The notes below the pieces were generated by a model that had not been told where the DNA came from, made no database searches, and worked only from the letters and a program-made list of their open reading frames with translations. From assembly GCA_965221935.1 (NCBI GenBank), contig CBDCSZ010000051.1, positions 158,596-222,595 on the forward strand: DNA of 64,000 nt, written 5' to 3'. Within the stretch, counting starts at the first letter, position 1, and each line of letters starts with the position of its first letter. The translations under genes were made by a program, and so were the position numbers. Shown here in pieces: positions 45,240-53,447 of the stretch. Source of the stretch: JAPOXR01 sp965221935 (GTDB taxonomy: Bacteria; Pseudomonadota; Alphaproteobacteria; Rhodobacterales; Rhodobacteraceae).

Positions 45240-46909
45240 GGGTGTAGCCCAAGTTAGTGACTGGCCGCGACGGCTTGCCTTGCCTGCCAGTCCAGGAATT
45301 CGGGCAGCCGGAGGTTCATGACGCAGCTTTTCAGCGCGAGCATGGCGTTGGCTCCTCTCTCCGACCAGCGGGTGCCGGGGCGCTTCAGGCGCAGCCCGTA
45401 CTGCCGGCATCCGCTTTCCACGACGCCGCTCCCGACCTGCATGCCGAGGTCACGGTATTCGTTGTACCGCATCCGCTCCATGTTGTTCCTGAAGTAGCGG
45501 CAGCACGCCGCGACATCTTCGTGCCGGCCGCTGAAGGGCTCGAGTTCCCGGACCACCTCGGCCGCCCGGCCCGCCGCGATGTCCGCCTTGATCTCCTCGA
45601 ACCGCCGGTTCCGCCCCTCCCTGTCCGGGAGGATCGCCTTCACGGCGCCGGACGCGTATTCGAGGGCATGGAACATATCGAGCACGAAGGTGACCTTCCG
45701 GCCGCCGAAGATCTCCTGGCAGGTGTTCCTTGTCCATTCCGCCCCGTCGGAGATGACAACAAGCTCCCCGGCGTCGTGCAGGCCCCGGCGCCGGGCCTCG
45801 CGGTCCAGCCGCACGGCGAACGCCGAGGGATCCTTGCCGCCGGACGGCGCCGCCGCGCTGTCGATCAGGCAGCTGAACGTCTCGCTGCCCCGGTCCTTCA
45901 GCGCCGCGCCGGTCTCCGGATCCCGCCCCTCGGCGGTGTACATGACCGCGAGCTTCGCCTCTCGCGTCCTGGAACTCCCGTCGTCCTGCTTCCCCGCAAC
46001 GCCTTCGACGTCCTCTTTCCGCATCGGAATGCCGGTCCCGTCGATCGAGAGATACATGCGCGATTCCAGAGGCTTGCCACCGACCACCTCCTCCCGCTCG
46101 AACCGGAGCGCCGCCTCGCCGAACGCCAGCGACCAGCGCTGCAGGGAGCTCGACGAAGCGGCCACCCCGGCAAGGTTCGCGATGTGCCGGCTCGCCGCAT
46201 CGAAACTCATCAGCGGCACCGTCTCGGCCATGACGCTCGCCATCCCCGGCGTGAAGGTGCTCCCCTCCAGGCCCAGCGCCCGGTCCAGCGGATAACAGCC
46301 CTTGCCGCACGACCGGCAATGGAAGTACGTCCGCTCGAACTCGACCCGGCCCAGCCGGGTCAGGAACGACTTCCCCTTCCTTTCCTGGCACCGGCGCATC
46401 GGCGTGCCGCAGCTTTCGCATCTCGGCGCCGGCAACGCCCTGTCAAGCCGCTCGACCAGCTGCTTCAGCGCCGTTGCCCCGCCGCCCAGGGCGGCGTCCC
46501 GGAGCGCACGCTCCACGCCGTCAAGGTCGGGGACGCCCGACGCGAGATCCGACGCCAGCCTCGGAAGCTGCGGCCCGAACTCCGCAGAGACGGCGGCAAG
46601 AAGCGCCGGAAGCGGCCCGTCCTCCGCGACCTCCAGGCTGCGCACCTCGCCGCCCTCGATCCAGTACCGGACATGCCCGCCCTCGTACGGCCGGACCACC
46701 GACGCGCCCTCTTCGTCCAGACCTTCCAGATACGCCACCGCGTCCGGATGCCGGTGCACGCGCTTCTCCTCGTCCTGCGTCATCATTCGCGCTCCTGCCT
46801 TTCGCCTCTGAAAGCGCGCCGCCGACCGATTCGCCCGGCCGTTGTCGGACACGCCCGCTACAGAAAAAAATGGCAGAAATCGCCGATGTCAACAAATTGG
46901 GCTACACCC
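45240..46909 (-). mobile_element. ISKra4-family insertion sequence, complete
   Basis: 1670 bases bounded by inverted repeats GGGTGTAGCCCAA (45240-45252) and TTGGGCTACACCC (46897-46909). It is flanked by a perfect 10-base direct repeat GTGCGGCGCC (45230-45239 and 46910-46919). It contains one intact transposase gene. Perfect boundaries and an open transposase frame indicate recent insertion. Confidence 0.9.
45254..46852 (-). CDS. ISKra4-family transposase
   Basis: 532 residues, intact. A zinc-binding region, CESCGTPMRRC and FHCRSCGKGCYP, lies near residues 145-185. The DDE core is MYLSIDGTGIPMRKEDVEG, ELVVISDGAEWTRNTCQEIF, LDMFHALEYA and GSGVVESGCRQYGLRLKRPG with the final glutamate. A later start at ATG 46786 (MMTQDEEKRV) is equally plausible. 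It almost fills the IS. Confidence 0.92.
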   Translation of the reverse strand: MSDNGRANRSAARFQRRKAGARMMTQDEEKRVHRHPDAVAYLEGLDEEGASVVRPYEGGHVRYWIEGGEVRSLEVAEDGPLPALLAAVSAEFGPQLPRLASDLASGVPDLDGVERALRDAALGGGATALKQLVERLDRALPAPRCESCGTPMRRCQERKGKSFLTRLGRVEFERTYFHCRSCGKGCYPLDRALGLEGSTFTPGMASVMAETVPLMSFDAASRHIANLAGVAASSSSLQRWSLAFGEAALRFEREEVVGGKPLESRMYLSIDGTGIPMRKEDVEGVAGKQDDGSSRTREAKLAVMYTAEGRDPETGAALKDRGSETFSCLIDSAAAPSGGKDPSAFAVRLDREARRRGLHDAGELVVISDGAEWTRNTCQEIFGGRKVTFVLDMFHALEYASGAVKAILPDREGRNRRFEEIKADIAAGRAAEVVRELEPFSGRHEDVAACCRYFRNNMERMRYNEYRDLGMQVGSGVVESGCRQYGLRLKRPGTRWSERGANAMLALKSCVMNLRLPEFLDWQARQAVAASH

Positions 46910-47073
46910 GTGCGGCGCCAGCCTTATGGCCCTCGCACACCCAATGCAGAAGGGTGCCAGCGGCAGAGGACAGGTGAAAGCTCTCTGTGCACAGCATACA
47001 CATAATGTTTTCTTGACGCTGCTGTCGGTTTCAAACCCTTTCGCTCACACATTGCATTCCAAGGAAAGCCAAA

Positions 47074-47424
47074 ATGGATCGAACAGTTCTGGTCGGGGTC
47101 GCCGAGCTCGCCGATGTATTCGGGGTATCGAGACAGGCTGCTTCGAACTGGCGCGAGCGAAACGCAGATTTCCCGAAGCCTGCGGCATCGCTGAGGAGCG
47201 GGCCAGTCTGCGGGCTCCCCGACATCCTGACCTTGGCAGACGAGCGTGGCATGAAGGTTAAGACGGCATTAGGCAGAGTCGCTCGAAATGTGCGGCACGT
47301 CGGCATCGACGTGCGTCATCGTCGCAATGGTGAACATGAAGGGCGGTGGCGGAAAGTCGACGTTGACGGCGAATGCCGGCTGGTTTTGTGCCTGCCGCGC
47401 AAACTCGCGCGCGCCGGTGGTTGA
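47074..47424 (+). CDS. Small HTH DNA-binding protein upstream of parA
   Basis: The first 65 residues look real: MDRTVLVGVAELADVFGVSR, QAASNWRERNADFPKPAASL and DILTLADERGMKVKT, a MerR/AlpA-like helix-turn-helix. From about 47280 the frame runs under the parA gene and reads as a shadow, so the true end is probably lost or frameshifted. Position next to a ParA ATPase fits a mobile-element partition or regulation module. Confidence 0.55.
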   Translation: MDRTVLVGVAELADVFGVSRQAASNWRERNADFPKPAASLRSGPVCGLPDILTLADERGMKVKTALGRVARNVRHVGIDVRHRRNGEHEGRWRKVDVDGECRLVLCLPRKLARAGG

Positions 47425-47481
47425 TCTCGATCCTCAATTCAACCTGATTCAGTTTGCGCTCGGCAATGACCAGAATGAAAA

Positions 47482-47505
47482 GGGAATTACAAAGAAAGGT
47501 TGACA
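47482..47505 (+). repeat. Left terminal inverted repeat of the IS1595 transposon
   Basis: 24 bases, perfect mirror of 53093-53116. Its inner end is TTGACA, which doubles as the -35 box of the transposase promoter. Confidence 0.92.
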
Positions 47506-47528
47506 TTGTCATTGTGAATGCCTATATA
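47500..47528 (+). promoter_or_regulatory. Transposase promoter formed partly by the left inverted repeat
   Basis: TTGACA (47500-47505) at the inner edge of the terminal repeat, a 17-base spacer and TATATA (47523-47528). The transposase ATG follows at 47555. Confidence 0.65.
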
Positions 47529-47554
47529 AGAGTCATAGACAATGGAGATGGAAG

Positions 47555-48524
47555 ATGGCTCGCACGGCACCGGGAAAATCGCACCGCGAAGGTTTGACAC
47601 TGGTTCAGATGATGGACATGTTTCCCACCGAGAAAGCGGCTGCGGAATGGTTTGAATCCGTGATCTGGCCGGAAGGCCGGCACTGCCCGAAGTGCGGCTC
47701 GACACGCACCCGTGAGGCCAGCCACAAGAAGATGCCCTACTGGTGCACGGGCTGCCGGGGGTATTTCAGCGTCAAGACCGGAACCGCCATGCAGGCATCC
47801 AAGGTTCCGCTTCGCAAATGGGCGATTGCCATCTACCTGTGCCTGACCAATCTCAAGTCGGTCTCGTCCATGAAGCTGCAACGCGACCTTGGCGTGTCGC
47901 AGCCTACAGCATGGTTCATGCTCCAGCGCATCCGGGAAGCATGGGCGGACGGTGAAGAAGGCCCATTTTGATGGTCCTGTGGAATTTGATGAAACCTATA
48001 TGGGCGGCAAGCGTAAGAACATGCCAAATGCCAAGCGCAAAGAAGCCACCGGACGCGGCCCGGTGGACATGACTGCTGTTGTTGGGGCCAAATGCCGGGC
48101 CAGCAACATGGTCAATGCGAAGGTCGTGACCGCGACCTGCAAGGACACGCTGCAAGGCTTCGTGGCCGACATGACCGACCCTGACACCGTGGTTTATACA
48201 GACGACGCGGCGGTCTATGAAGGCATCCCAAATCCGCATGAAACAGTCAAGCATAGCGTCAGCGAATATGTGAATGGCATGGCGCATACGAACGGAATCG
48301 AATCGTTCTGGGCCATGCTCAAGCGGGCGCACAAGGGAACCTTCCACAAGATTTCGCCAAAGCACCTGCAGCGCTACGCCTCCGAGTTTGCTGGCAAGCA
48401 CAACATCAGGGATTCAGACACGCTCTGCCAGATGCGGGACACCGTCGCCGGATTGGTCGGACGCAACCTCCTCTACCGCGACCTCATTGCCTGCAACGGG
48501 CTTTCCAACGCGGGCCGGACTTAA
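47555..48524 (+). CDS. IS1595-family transposase with a +1 frameshift site
   Basis: The first frame (47555-47971) carries a zinc ribbon, CPKCGSTRTREASHKKMPYW, CTGCRGYF, and LKSVSSMKLQRDLGVSQPTA. It ends ...DGEEGPF-TGA. The next frame carries the catalytic part: DGPVEFDETYMGGKRKNM (D), DPDTVVYTDDAAVYEG (D) and HTNGIESFWAMLKRAHKGTF (E), to a stop at 48524. Skipping one base in CCA-TTT-TGA (near 47969) joins them as GPF-DGPVEF, giving a full-length protein of 323 codons. This could be an ordinary one-base insertion or a +1 frameshift like that of prfB, since the slip site TTT-TGA is preceded by AAGAAGG. Confidence 0.85.
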
Positions 48525-48620
48525 CGGCTCAACTCGCCGGAACAGTGCCTTTGCCAGCTTCTCCGGTGTCGCTCCTCGCAGGTGCACCTTCGGATCAAGC
48601 ATCGGGACACCGCGGGTCAT
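48414..48620 (-). CDS. Tiny passenger ORF, convergent with the transposase
   Basis: ATG 48620, with GGAGGG at a good distance upstream. The start MTRGVPMLDPKVHLRGATPE, KLAKALFRR looks like a small conserved phage/mobile-element protein. The second half is antisense to the transposase C-terminus and is therefore less trustworthy. Directly upstream, the same strand encodes KKTMAEWRASQ, nearly identical to the C-terminus of the methyltransferase-HNH protein. This suggests the ORF once followed a second copy of that gene. Confidence 0.5.
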   Translation of the reverse strand: MTRGVPMLDPKVHLRGATPEKLAKALFRRVEPLSPARVGKPVAGNEVAVEEVASDQSGDGVPHLAERV

Positions 48621-48762
48621 TGTGATGCCCTCCATTCGGCCATCGTCTTCTTTCCCTTGGGAATTATATGTGAAAGTGCCAAGACACTTGACCCGGTGTT
48701 GCGATGGGCGCGGAAGCCAGAACGGGAAACAGGCTTATGTATGGTCAGTTGGTGTCCTAAAG

Positions 48763-49029
48763 CTAGAAGAACGCCTTGACAACCGTTGCGGCGATGCCGG
48801 CGGCAATGACGATGGCTGCCAGTGCACCGCCGAGAATCCATGACCTCAGGTTGGCAATGCCCTCCTTTGTCGCCATGTTCTCTTGCATGTTGGCCACACG
48901 TTCATCGATACGAGCCACTTGCACTTCGAGATTGCGCAACCGCCCATCGAATCCATTGCCAGATCCACCGTTACCTGAAACATTTCGGTGCGCTTGAAGT
49001 TCCGTTACATTGCCTTGGGGTTCAGCCAC
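48763..49029 (-). CDS. Small coiled-coil/membrane protein of the passenger operon
   Basis: GTG 49029 overlaps the upstream stop by eight bases. 88 residues: a glycine-rich start, an amphipathic helix LRNLEVQVARIDERVANMQE, then LRSWILGGALAAIVIAAGIA, one membrane segment to the C-terminus. The layout resembles XhlA-like or holin-associated proteins. The longer ORF from 49062 would overlap its neighbour more and lacks a Shine-Dalgarno. Confidence 0.6.
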   Translation of the reverse strand: MAEPQGNVTELQAHRNVSGNGGSGNGFDGRLRNLEVQVARIDERVANMQENMATKEGIANLRSWILGGALAAIVIAAGIAATVVKAFF

Positions 49030-49294
49030 TGTTCTTGGAAACCCATTCGACCAATGAAGCATTGGTGCGCCCAGAAAAGAAGTCCATTTGAATGACGATT
49101 CCGCTGGCGCCTTCCGCGCCTATTCCTGCGTCGCGGGCAATTTCGAACGTCAACACATCGTCAGCGCTGATAAAAGCCAGTCGATTGTCCAAGACAAAGT
49201 TTTTCGGCCACTTTGCGCGGACGTTGGTCCAAGTGCCTTCATCTGGCTTGTCCAAAATTATGGCATAGAGCGGCATCGGTTGCCCGCAATTCAC
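49022..49294 (-). CDS. Hypothetical 90-residue passenger protein
   Basis: GTG 49294 overlaps the previous stop (GTGA). Sequence: MPLYAIILDKPDEGTWTNVR, WPKNFVLDNRLAFISADDVL and GIGAEGASGIVIQMDFFSG. It is a soluble alpha/beta small protein with no family recognised. It is translationally coupled on both sides, which supports it being real. Confidence 0.65.
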   Translation of the reverse strand: MNCGQPMPLYAIILDKPDEGTWTNVRAKWPKNFVLDNRLAFISADDVLTFEIARDAGIGAEGASGIVIQMDFFSGRTNASLVEWVSKNSG

Positions 49295-49452
49295 TGACTG
49301 ACCGAAGGACGATTCTTGATCTGGCTGAACGCGGCGCGGATCACGTCCTCTGGCGAGGCTTCTATCCGCACGTCTTCTTCAAGTTCGGACTTGGTCGGCT
49401 GGTAGGCGCTGGGCTTAACCAGCACCTCCGGGCGATGTTCCGATTCTGTCAT
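49291..49452 (-). CDS. Tiny 53-residue passenger protein
   Basis: ATG 49452 lies eight bases after AAGGAG. The product is MTESEHRPEVLVKPSAYQPT, KSELEEDVRIEASPEDVIRA, AFSQIKNRPSVSQ: acidic, soluble and of unknown function. The motif VKPSAYQP..SELE.DV.I.A.P resembles short proteins seen in phage and mobile-element genomes. The stop overlaps the next start by four bases. Confidence 0.65.
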   Translation of the reverse strand: MTESEHRPEVLVKPSAYQPTKSELEEDVRIEASPEDVIRAAFSQIKNRPSVSQ

Positions 49453-50671
49453 GGCGGTCTCCTTGCTTGGTGGTATTTACCATTTAGTGCACAAAATTGC
49501 TAATTAAATTGCAATTATAACAACAATTACCGTTGTGTAGCCCTCCATTCGGCCATTGTTTTGTTGCCCTTGCTGCGGTTGCAGCCGGAACAAAGCAGTT
49601 GAAGGTTTTCAGGATTGTCCTGACCGCCTCTTGAACGCGGAAGAATGCGGTCCACCTCCATGACGCGGAACGGGAAATGCGTGTCGCAGCCGACGCACAC
49701 GCCTTCTTGCTCACCATAGAGCCGGTGCCTGTACGTCCGGTAGTTGGGCAGTTCACCAAGATCAGTTCGCACAGGAGGGGAGTCAAGGGATGTGGCACCG
49801 CCAAACAGCGTAGGTTTGTCATTTATCCTGTTATTGACAAGCGTGACTGCCAACGATGAAAGATCGATTCCAGCCCATTGCCTGCCAAGCCACTGCGCTG
49901 ACACCAACGTTGTCGCACAGCCGCAGAACGGGTCCAGAACCATGTCGCCGGTGTTGGAACTCGCCTCGATTATGCGGTCAAGGAGCGCAATTGGCTTCTG
50001 CGTCGAATAGCTGGTCCGTTCCGCGCCCGAATAGTTGGTCAAGCCGGTCGGCGTGTAGATGATGTCCTGTAGCGGCTTCCCGGCGTCCGCTTCGGCATAG
50101 CGTTTCAGTCCCGGCCAAAAGCCTCGCGACGGATGCCAAATCAGCCCGGCGGCGTCCAGAGCATCGAGCCGCGCATGGACGCCCTTGATGTCCCTGTAGC
50201 CCGGTATCCAGTGTTTCTCGATATACGTGGCATAGGTGCCGGTCTTCGGGGGAGACCAAACCCGATTGCGAGACGCTACATCGTAGCCATGCCATTCCAT
50301 TACTGACTCACCGCCTCCCGCGCCATGCTTCGGGCCAGTAAGGTTATCCGACCGGAAACGCTTTCCGTCTTCGTCAATTCTTGGATAGGACTTTTCGAGC
50401 ATTTCATCATCTTGCTCGTCGCGAATGTCGTTCCATGTGTATTCATCGCTCGCGGTGTAAAACAGGATGCAGTCTGAAATGCGGCCATACCGTCCCGCGT
50501 CATTGTGGGAAATTGCTCTCCGCCAAGTGATCGCGTTTTGGAAGCGCTTCGCCCCGAAAATCCCGTCCATCAACAGCTTGAGATAATGTCCGGCGGTATC
50601 ATCGCAATGCAGGTAGATGCTCCCGGTTGGCTTTAGGATTCGGTGCATTTCAAGCAACCGGACGGCCATCA

Positions 50672-52272
50672 CAGTAATTCTAATTATGCGTTCACATCGG
50701 TTTTTCCTTCACTTTCGGCTGCGTTTCCGGGCGGATTTCTGCTGTGTTTCGGCGGAAAGGGCGGGGCCGCCGGTTCCGGCTACGGAGGCTGTTCCGGCAG
50801 CTCGCCGGTGATGATTGTCCGCATCACGGCGTCCCAGCCGTCGTGCACGGCGTAAACGGCCAGGAACTTTATGTTGTCAAGAAGCCGGCAGCGGGCGGCG
50901 AGCTTTGCCCGGGCCTCCCGCCAGCTTTCGCAGACCAGGTCGCTGGCGCTCTGCATCAGGAACGCGATCAGGTTGAAGGCCGCCAGCAGGCTGGCCAGGG
51001 TTTCTTTGCCGTGCCCGAAGTTGTGCTCGAGATGGTATCCGTCCTTGAGAGCCTTGAAGGCGTTGTTCTCCACTTTCCACCGGGACCGGGCGCAGTCGGC
51101 CAGTTCGGCGACGCTGTCCGGGCCGACCGGGAGGTCGGTGGCGAAGCTGTTGCGGCAGAGCTGCTGTCCTGACGGCGATGTGATGGTGACTTCGAACCAG
51201 TTGACTTCCAGCGCGTCCTTTCCGTCGCGGATCGGCAGACCGCTCATCCAGCGGCAGCGCAGCCGGCGCTTTTTCTTTTTCCGGCCCTCGGTCCGGGTCA
51301 GACAGCCGGTCTCAACCCCTTGAATATACTCGTAAAGCGTTGTGTGCGAGCTCGGCTTGCAGGTCAGGATGAAGCTTCCGCCGGCGGCCAGCACGGCCTC
51401 GCAGAGCGGCTGGCGGCAGTAGAGGTCGTCGCCGGGATAAACCGGTCTGAGCCGGGCCAGGCCGGATCCGGTCCGCCGCAGCCAGCGCTTGGCGGCGTTG
51501 GTCTCGCAGTCTTGTTTCCCGGCCCCGTCCTGCGGGCGGATGAACTCCGGCGGCAGCGGCAGGAGGCGCGAGGTTCCCGGGGCGACGATGCCGGCGCCGG
51601 GCACGGCGTGGAAGTTCTGTGTCCGCCCGCCCGCCAGTTTCCGCTGCGAGCAGTTCCGGCAGCCGATGCTGCAGGAGGTGAAACACTCGGTGCCGTCAAG
51701 GGCGATCAGCAGCCGCCCGTCAAGCCGGTCGACGATCCGGGTGAAGATGGAATCGAAGCGCTCCGGCGGCGCGCCGTCGAGCACGCTGCGGATGTGGTTG
51801 TCGGTCGGCAGCCGGTCAATGCCGAACAGGGTCCGGGCGTTGGACCGGCCCTGGCGGGACTGGAGCTGGGCCTGCGCCGCCAGGAAGGACGGGCACTGCA
51901 GGAAGAAGACGGCGAAGGCCGCCATGCCGATGTCGGCCATCTCCAGGCGGGCGTTGGCGCCGGTCCTGCGGTCCGGGGCGGACGCGCAGAGTTCGCGCAT
52001 GTCGGCGATGTATCCGGCCAGCGGGGACATGGCGCTGCATTATGCACACATCAAAAATTTGTACAAATGTCAGCAAAAACCGCAACTTAAAGGTCTTCTC
52101 CGCGCCTTTTCCCAGGAGCCGGCGGCCGGAGCGGCGTCAGCGGCCGGTGATTCGCCCTCCGTCGGGCCGCCGCCGGCGCGCAGCCGCCTGCGGCGGAAAA
52201 AATCTCCCCGGGCCAAAAAACCGTTGTGATACAACACGTTAAAAACTCAAAAATCCAAAATTAGAATTACTG
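50672..52272 (-). mobile_element. IS (IS4-like/ISNCY type) inside the methyltransferase gene
   Basis: 1601 bases with perfect 14-base inverted repeats CAGTAATTCTAATT (50672-50685) and AATTAGAATTACTG (52259-52272). A perfect 10-base direct repeat ACGGCCATCA (50662-50671 and 52273-52282) flanks it. One intact transposase. Removing it restores the host frame exactly, so the insertion is recent relative to decay. Confidence 0.92.
50780..52030 (-). CDS. Transposase of the nested IS (DDE, IS4-like)
   Basis: 416 residues, intact. It opens with a helical region GRSNARTLFGIDRLPTDNHI, RSVLDG typical of an unnamed IS4-related group. Catalytic blocks: LLIALDGTECFTSCSIGCRN (D), PVYPGDDLYCRQPLCEAVL (D) and ARSRWKVENNAFKALKDGYH (E), followed by LEHNFGHG. 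The family name is uncertain (IS4 superfamily or ISNCY), the enzyme class is not. Confidence 0.85.
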   Translation of the reverse strand: MSPLAGYIADMRELCASAPDRRTGANARLEMADIGMAAFAVFFLQCPSFLAAQAQLQSRQGRSNARTLFGIDRLPTDNHIRSVLDGAPPERFDSIFTRIVDRLDGRLLIALDGTECFTSCSIGCRNCSQRKLAGGRTQNFHAVPGAGIVAPGTSRLLPLPPEFIRPQDGAGKQDCETNAAKRWLRRTGSGLARLRPVYPGDDLYCRQPLCEAVLAAGGSFILTCKPSSHTTLYEYIQGVETGCLTRTEGRKKKKRRLRCRWMSGLPIRDGKDALEVNWFEVTITSPSGQQLCRNSFATDLPVGPDSVAELADCARSRWKVENNAFKALKDGYHLEHNFGHGKETLASLLAAFNLIAFLMQSASDLVCESWREARAKLAARCRLLDNIKFLAVYAVHDGWDAVMRTIITGELPEQPP

Positions 52273-52575
52273 ACGGCCATCATGACGCAGTAGGCCATCA
52301 TGCCCTTGCCGTGCGCCTGCCGCGCCGCCTCTATGACGGCGTATGCGGCCGGGTTCCGGTCGGCAAGCTCGCCATGCTCATGAACATCGACATCCGACAG
52401 GGTCCATGTGTCCTTGAACGCGGCGCCCGCCGCCTTGCTGCCAATTGGCGCGGCATAGTCCTGATTGCTATTGAACGGCGGATCCAGATAGATCAGATCA
52501 ACGCATTCAGAGTTGATCCCGCGCAGGATGGGCAGGTTGTCCCCGGTCCAGACGGTCCCGGATGCGAAGTTAGGT

Positions 52576-53064
52576 TCAGCCATCAACACGCCGTCTTTCC
52601 TTCTCCTTGCCGTCAGGGCCAATAAGCGTGATGCTTGATGCATCTGAAACTCCAATTGCTTCCGGGAATTCGACTTTCAACGGGATCACCTTCGGCGGAT
52701 TTGGAGATACGATCTCTCCTTTGCCGTCGTACGGTGTCCTATACTTTCCGTCCGAGTCGATGATAACTGTGCCGATGCTCCCGTAATTGTTGATAATGCC
52801 ACCCCGGGGAATCTCAACCGCTTCACGATGCTTTTTTGTTGCCTCCCCCTTAAAGACACCAATCATAATAAACAGCCTCCGAATGTCGGGCCAGAATGCG
52901 TATAGCCCGCATCCCACTGCTGTTGAAATCGCTATGCCGATCCAGAAACCTAATGCTTCTCCTGTCAAGCCAAGGTCCATCATTTGATCTCGCACGTCTT
53001 TGAAAATCGGCCCAACGCCAAAGATGGCACTGGGCAGGGCGGCGAGGTATCTCCGTTTGACCAT
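52576..53064 (-). CDS. Membrane passenger protein, first gene of the cargo operon
   Basis: 162 residues. One or two membrane segments (LGFWIGIAISTAVGCGLYAF and RLFIMIGVF), then a soluble C-terminal part: IPRGGIINNYGSIGTVIIDS, DGKYRTPYDGKGEIV. It is not a recognised family. It starts 28 bases inside the right terminal repeat, only seven bases after a -10-like TATGAT, so translation may be leaderless from ATG 53064. Its stop overlaps the methyltransferase start by eight bases, tying it to that gene. Confidence 0.7.
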   Translation of the reverse strand: MVKRRYLAALPSAIFGVGPIFKDVRDQMMDLGLTGEALGFWIGIAISTAVGCGLYAFWPDIRRLFIMIGVFKGEATKKHREAVEIPRGGIINNYGSIGTVIIDSDGKYRTPYDGKGEIVSPNPPKVIPLKVEFPEAIGVSDASSITLIGPDGKEKERRRVDG

Positions 53065-53070
53065 TCCGTC

Positions 53071-53098
53071 ATCATAGCTGATCCGCCTGTCGTGTCAA
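53071..53098 (-). promoter_or_regulatory. Cargo-operon promoter formed partly by the right inverted repeat
   Basis: On the minus strand: TTGACA (53098-53093) in the terminal repeat, a 16-base spacer and TATGAT (53076-53071). It mirrors the transposase promoter at the other end. Confidence 0.65.
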
Positions 53099-53116
53099 CC
53101 TTTCTTTGTAATTCCC
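53093..53116 (-). repeat. Right terminal inverted repeat of the IS1595 transposon
   Basis: 24 bases, perfect mirror of 47482-47505, followed by the 8-base target copy AATGAAAA. Confidence 0.92.
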
Positions 53117-53447
53117 AATGAAAAGCATCTGACGAAGAGGAATCCGACCATCGTCGGCATTTTCGAACAGCACACGCTTGGGAACGCTGAAAAGGGCATT
53201 CCCGGCAAAGAGGCAATCACGGTTGCCCAAGCGTGGCACGACGGCAGTCTCATTCATGTTATTCCCTCGGCACTGGATCTGGCTTGGGCGTTGTAGAATC
53301 CGCATGCGAAGGAGCACCTGGTCCGCGACGACATCCAAGATGTGAAGGACGGCTACGACCTCATCCTCATTGATTGCCCGTATTTGGACGCCACCTGTGG
53401 CGAAATCGGGATTTTGAACAGCCCGCGGCATGCGGTCAGACGCTGTC

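Larger units (their letters stand above)
45135..47003 (-). pseudogene. 62-residue ORF split by the ISKra4-family element
   Basis: Removing the IS (45240-46909) and one 10-base target copy joins 47003-46910 to 45229-45135 into a single frame of exactly 63 codons: MCMLCTESFHLSSAAGTLLH, then WVCEGHKAGAARTSKPLHWQ and TMSWLRDKRLHTDPASKPNP. No family recognised. The restored frame suggests a real small gene, or the tail of a longer one, that was inactivated by the insertion. Confidence 0.4.
49527..52583 (-). pseudogene. Beta-class DNA methyltransferase fused to HNH, interrupted by an IS
   Basis: Start ATG 52583 overlaps the upstream stop by eight bases. The first part (52583-52273) carries LIYLDPPFNS (motif IV, D34-F37). 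Removing the IS and one target copy restores frame at MMAYCVMMAV-RLLEMHRILK. The second part carries LKPTGSIYLHCDD, the late motif DPFCGCATTLVSAQ (motif I), and a C-terminal HNH module: CVGCDTHFPFRVMEVDRILP, RSRGGQDNPENLQLLCSGCN. The intact protein would be 481 residues. DPPF before FCGCATT marks a beta-class amino-methyltransferase. The HNH may add cleavage or specificity. Confidence 0.9.
47482..53116. mobile_element. IS1595-family transposon with passenger operon (5635 bases)
   Basis: Bounded by a 24-base perfect inverted repeat (47482-47505 and 53093-53116; GGGAATTAC...TTGACA) and an 8-base direct repeat AATGAAAA (47474-47481 and 53117-53124). Eight-base duplications are typical of IS1595. 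Left to right it holds the transposase (plus strand), then a minus-strand cargo: tiny ORFs, a DNA methyltransferase-HNH gene interrupted by a second IS, and a membrane protein gene. Without that second IS it would be about 4.0 kb. IS1595 relatives with passenger genes are known; I do not recognise this cargo combination. Confidence 0.9.

Noticed and set aside
45257..47005. Plus-strand ORF of 582 codons
   Set aside because: Antisense to the ISKra4 transposase, whose catalytic motifs are unambiguous.
47889..47980. Separate start for the second IS1595 ORF
   Set aside because: The upstream part of that ORF is a shadow of the first frame; sequence continuity GPF-DGPVEF favours a single shifted protein.
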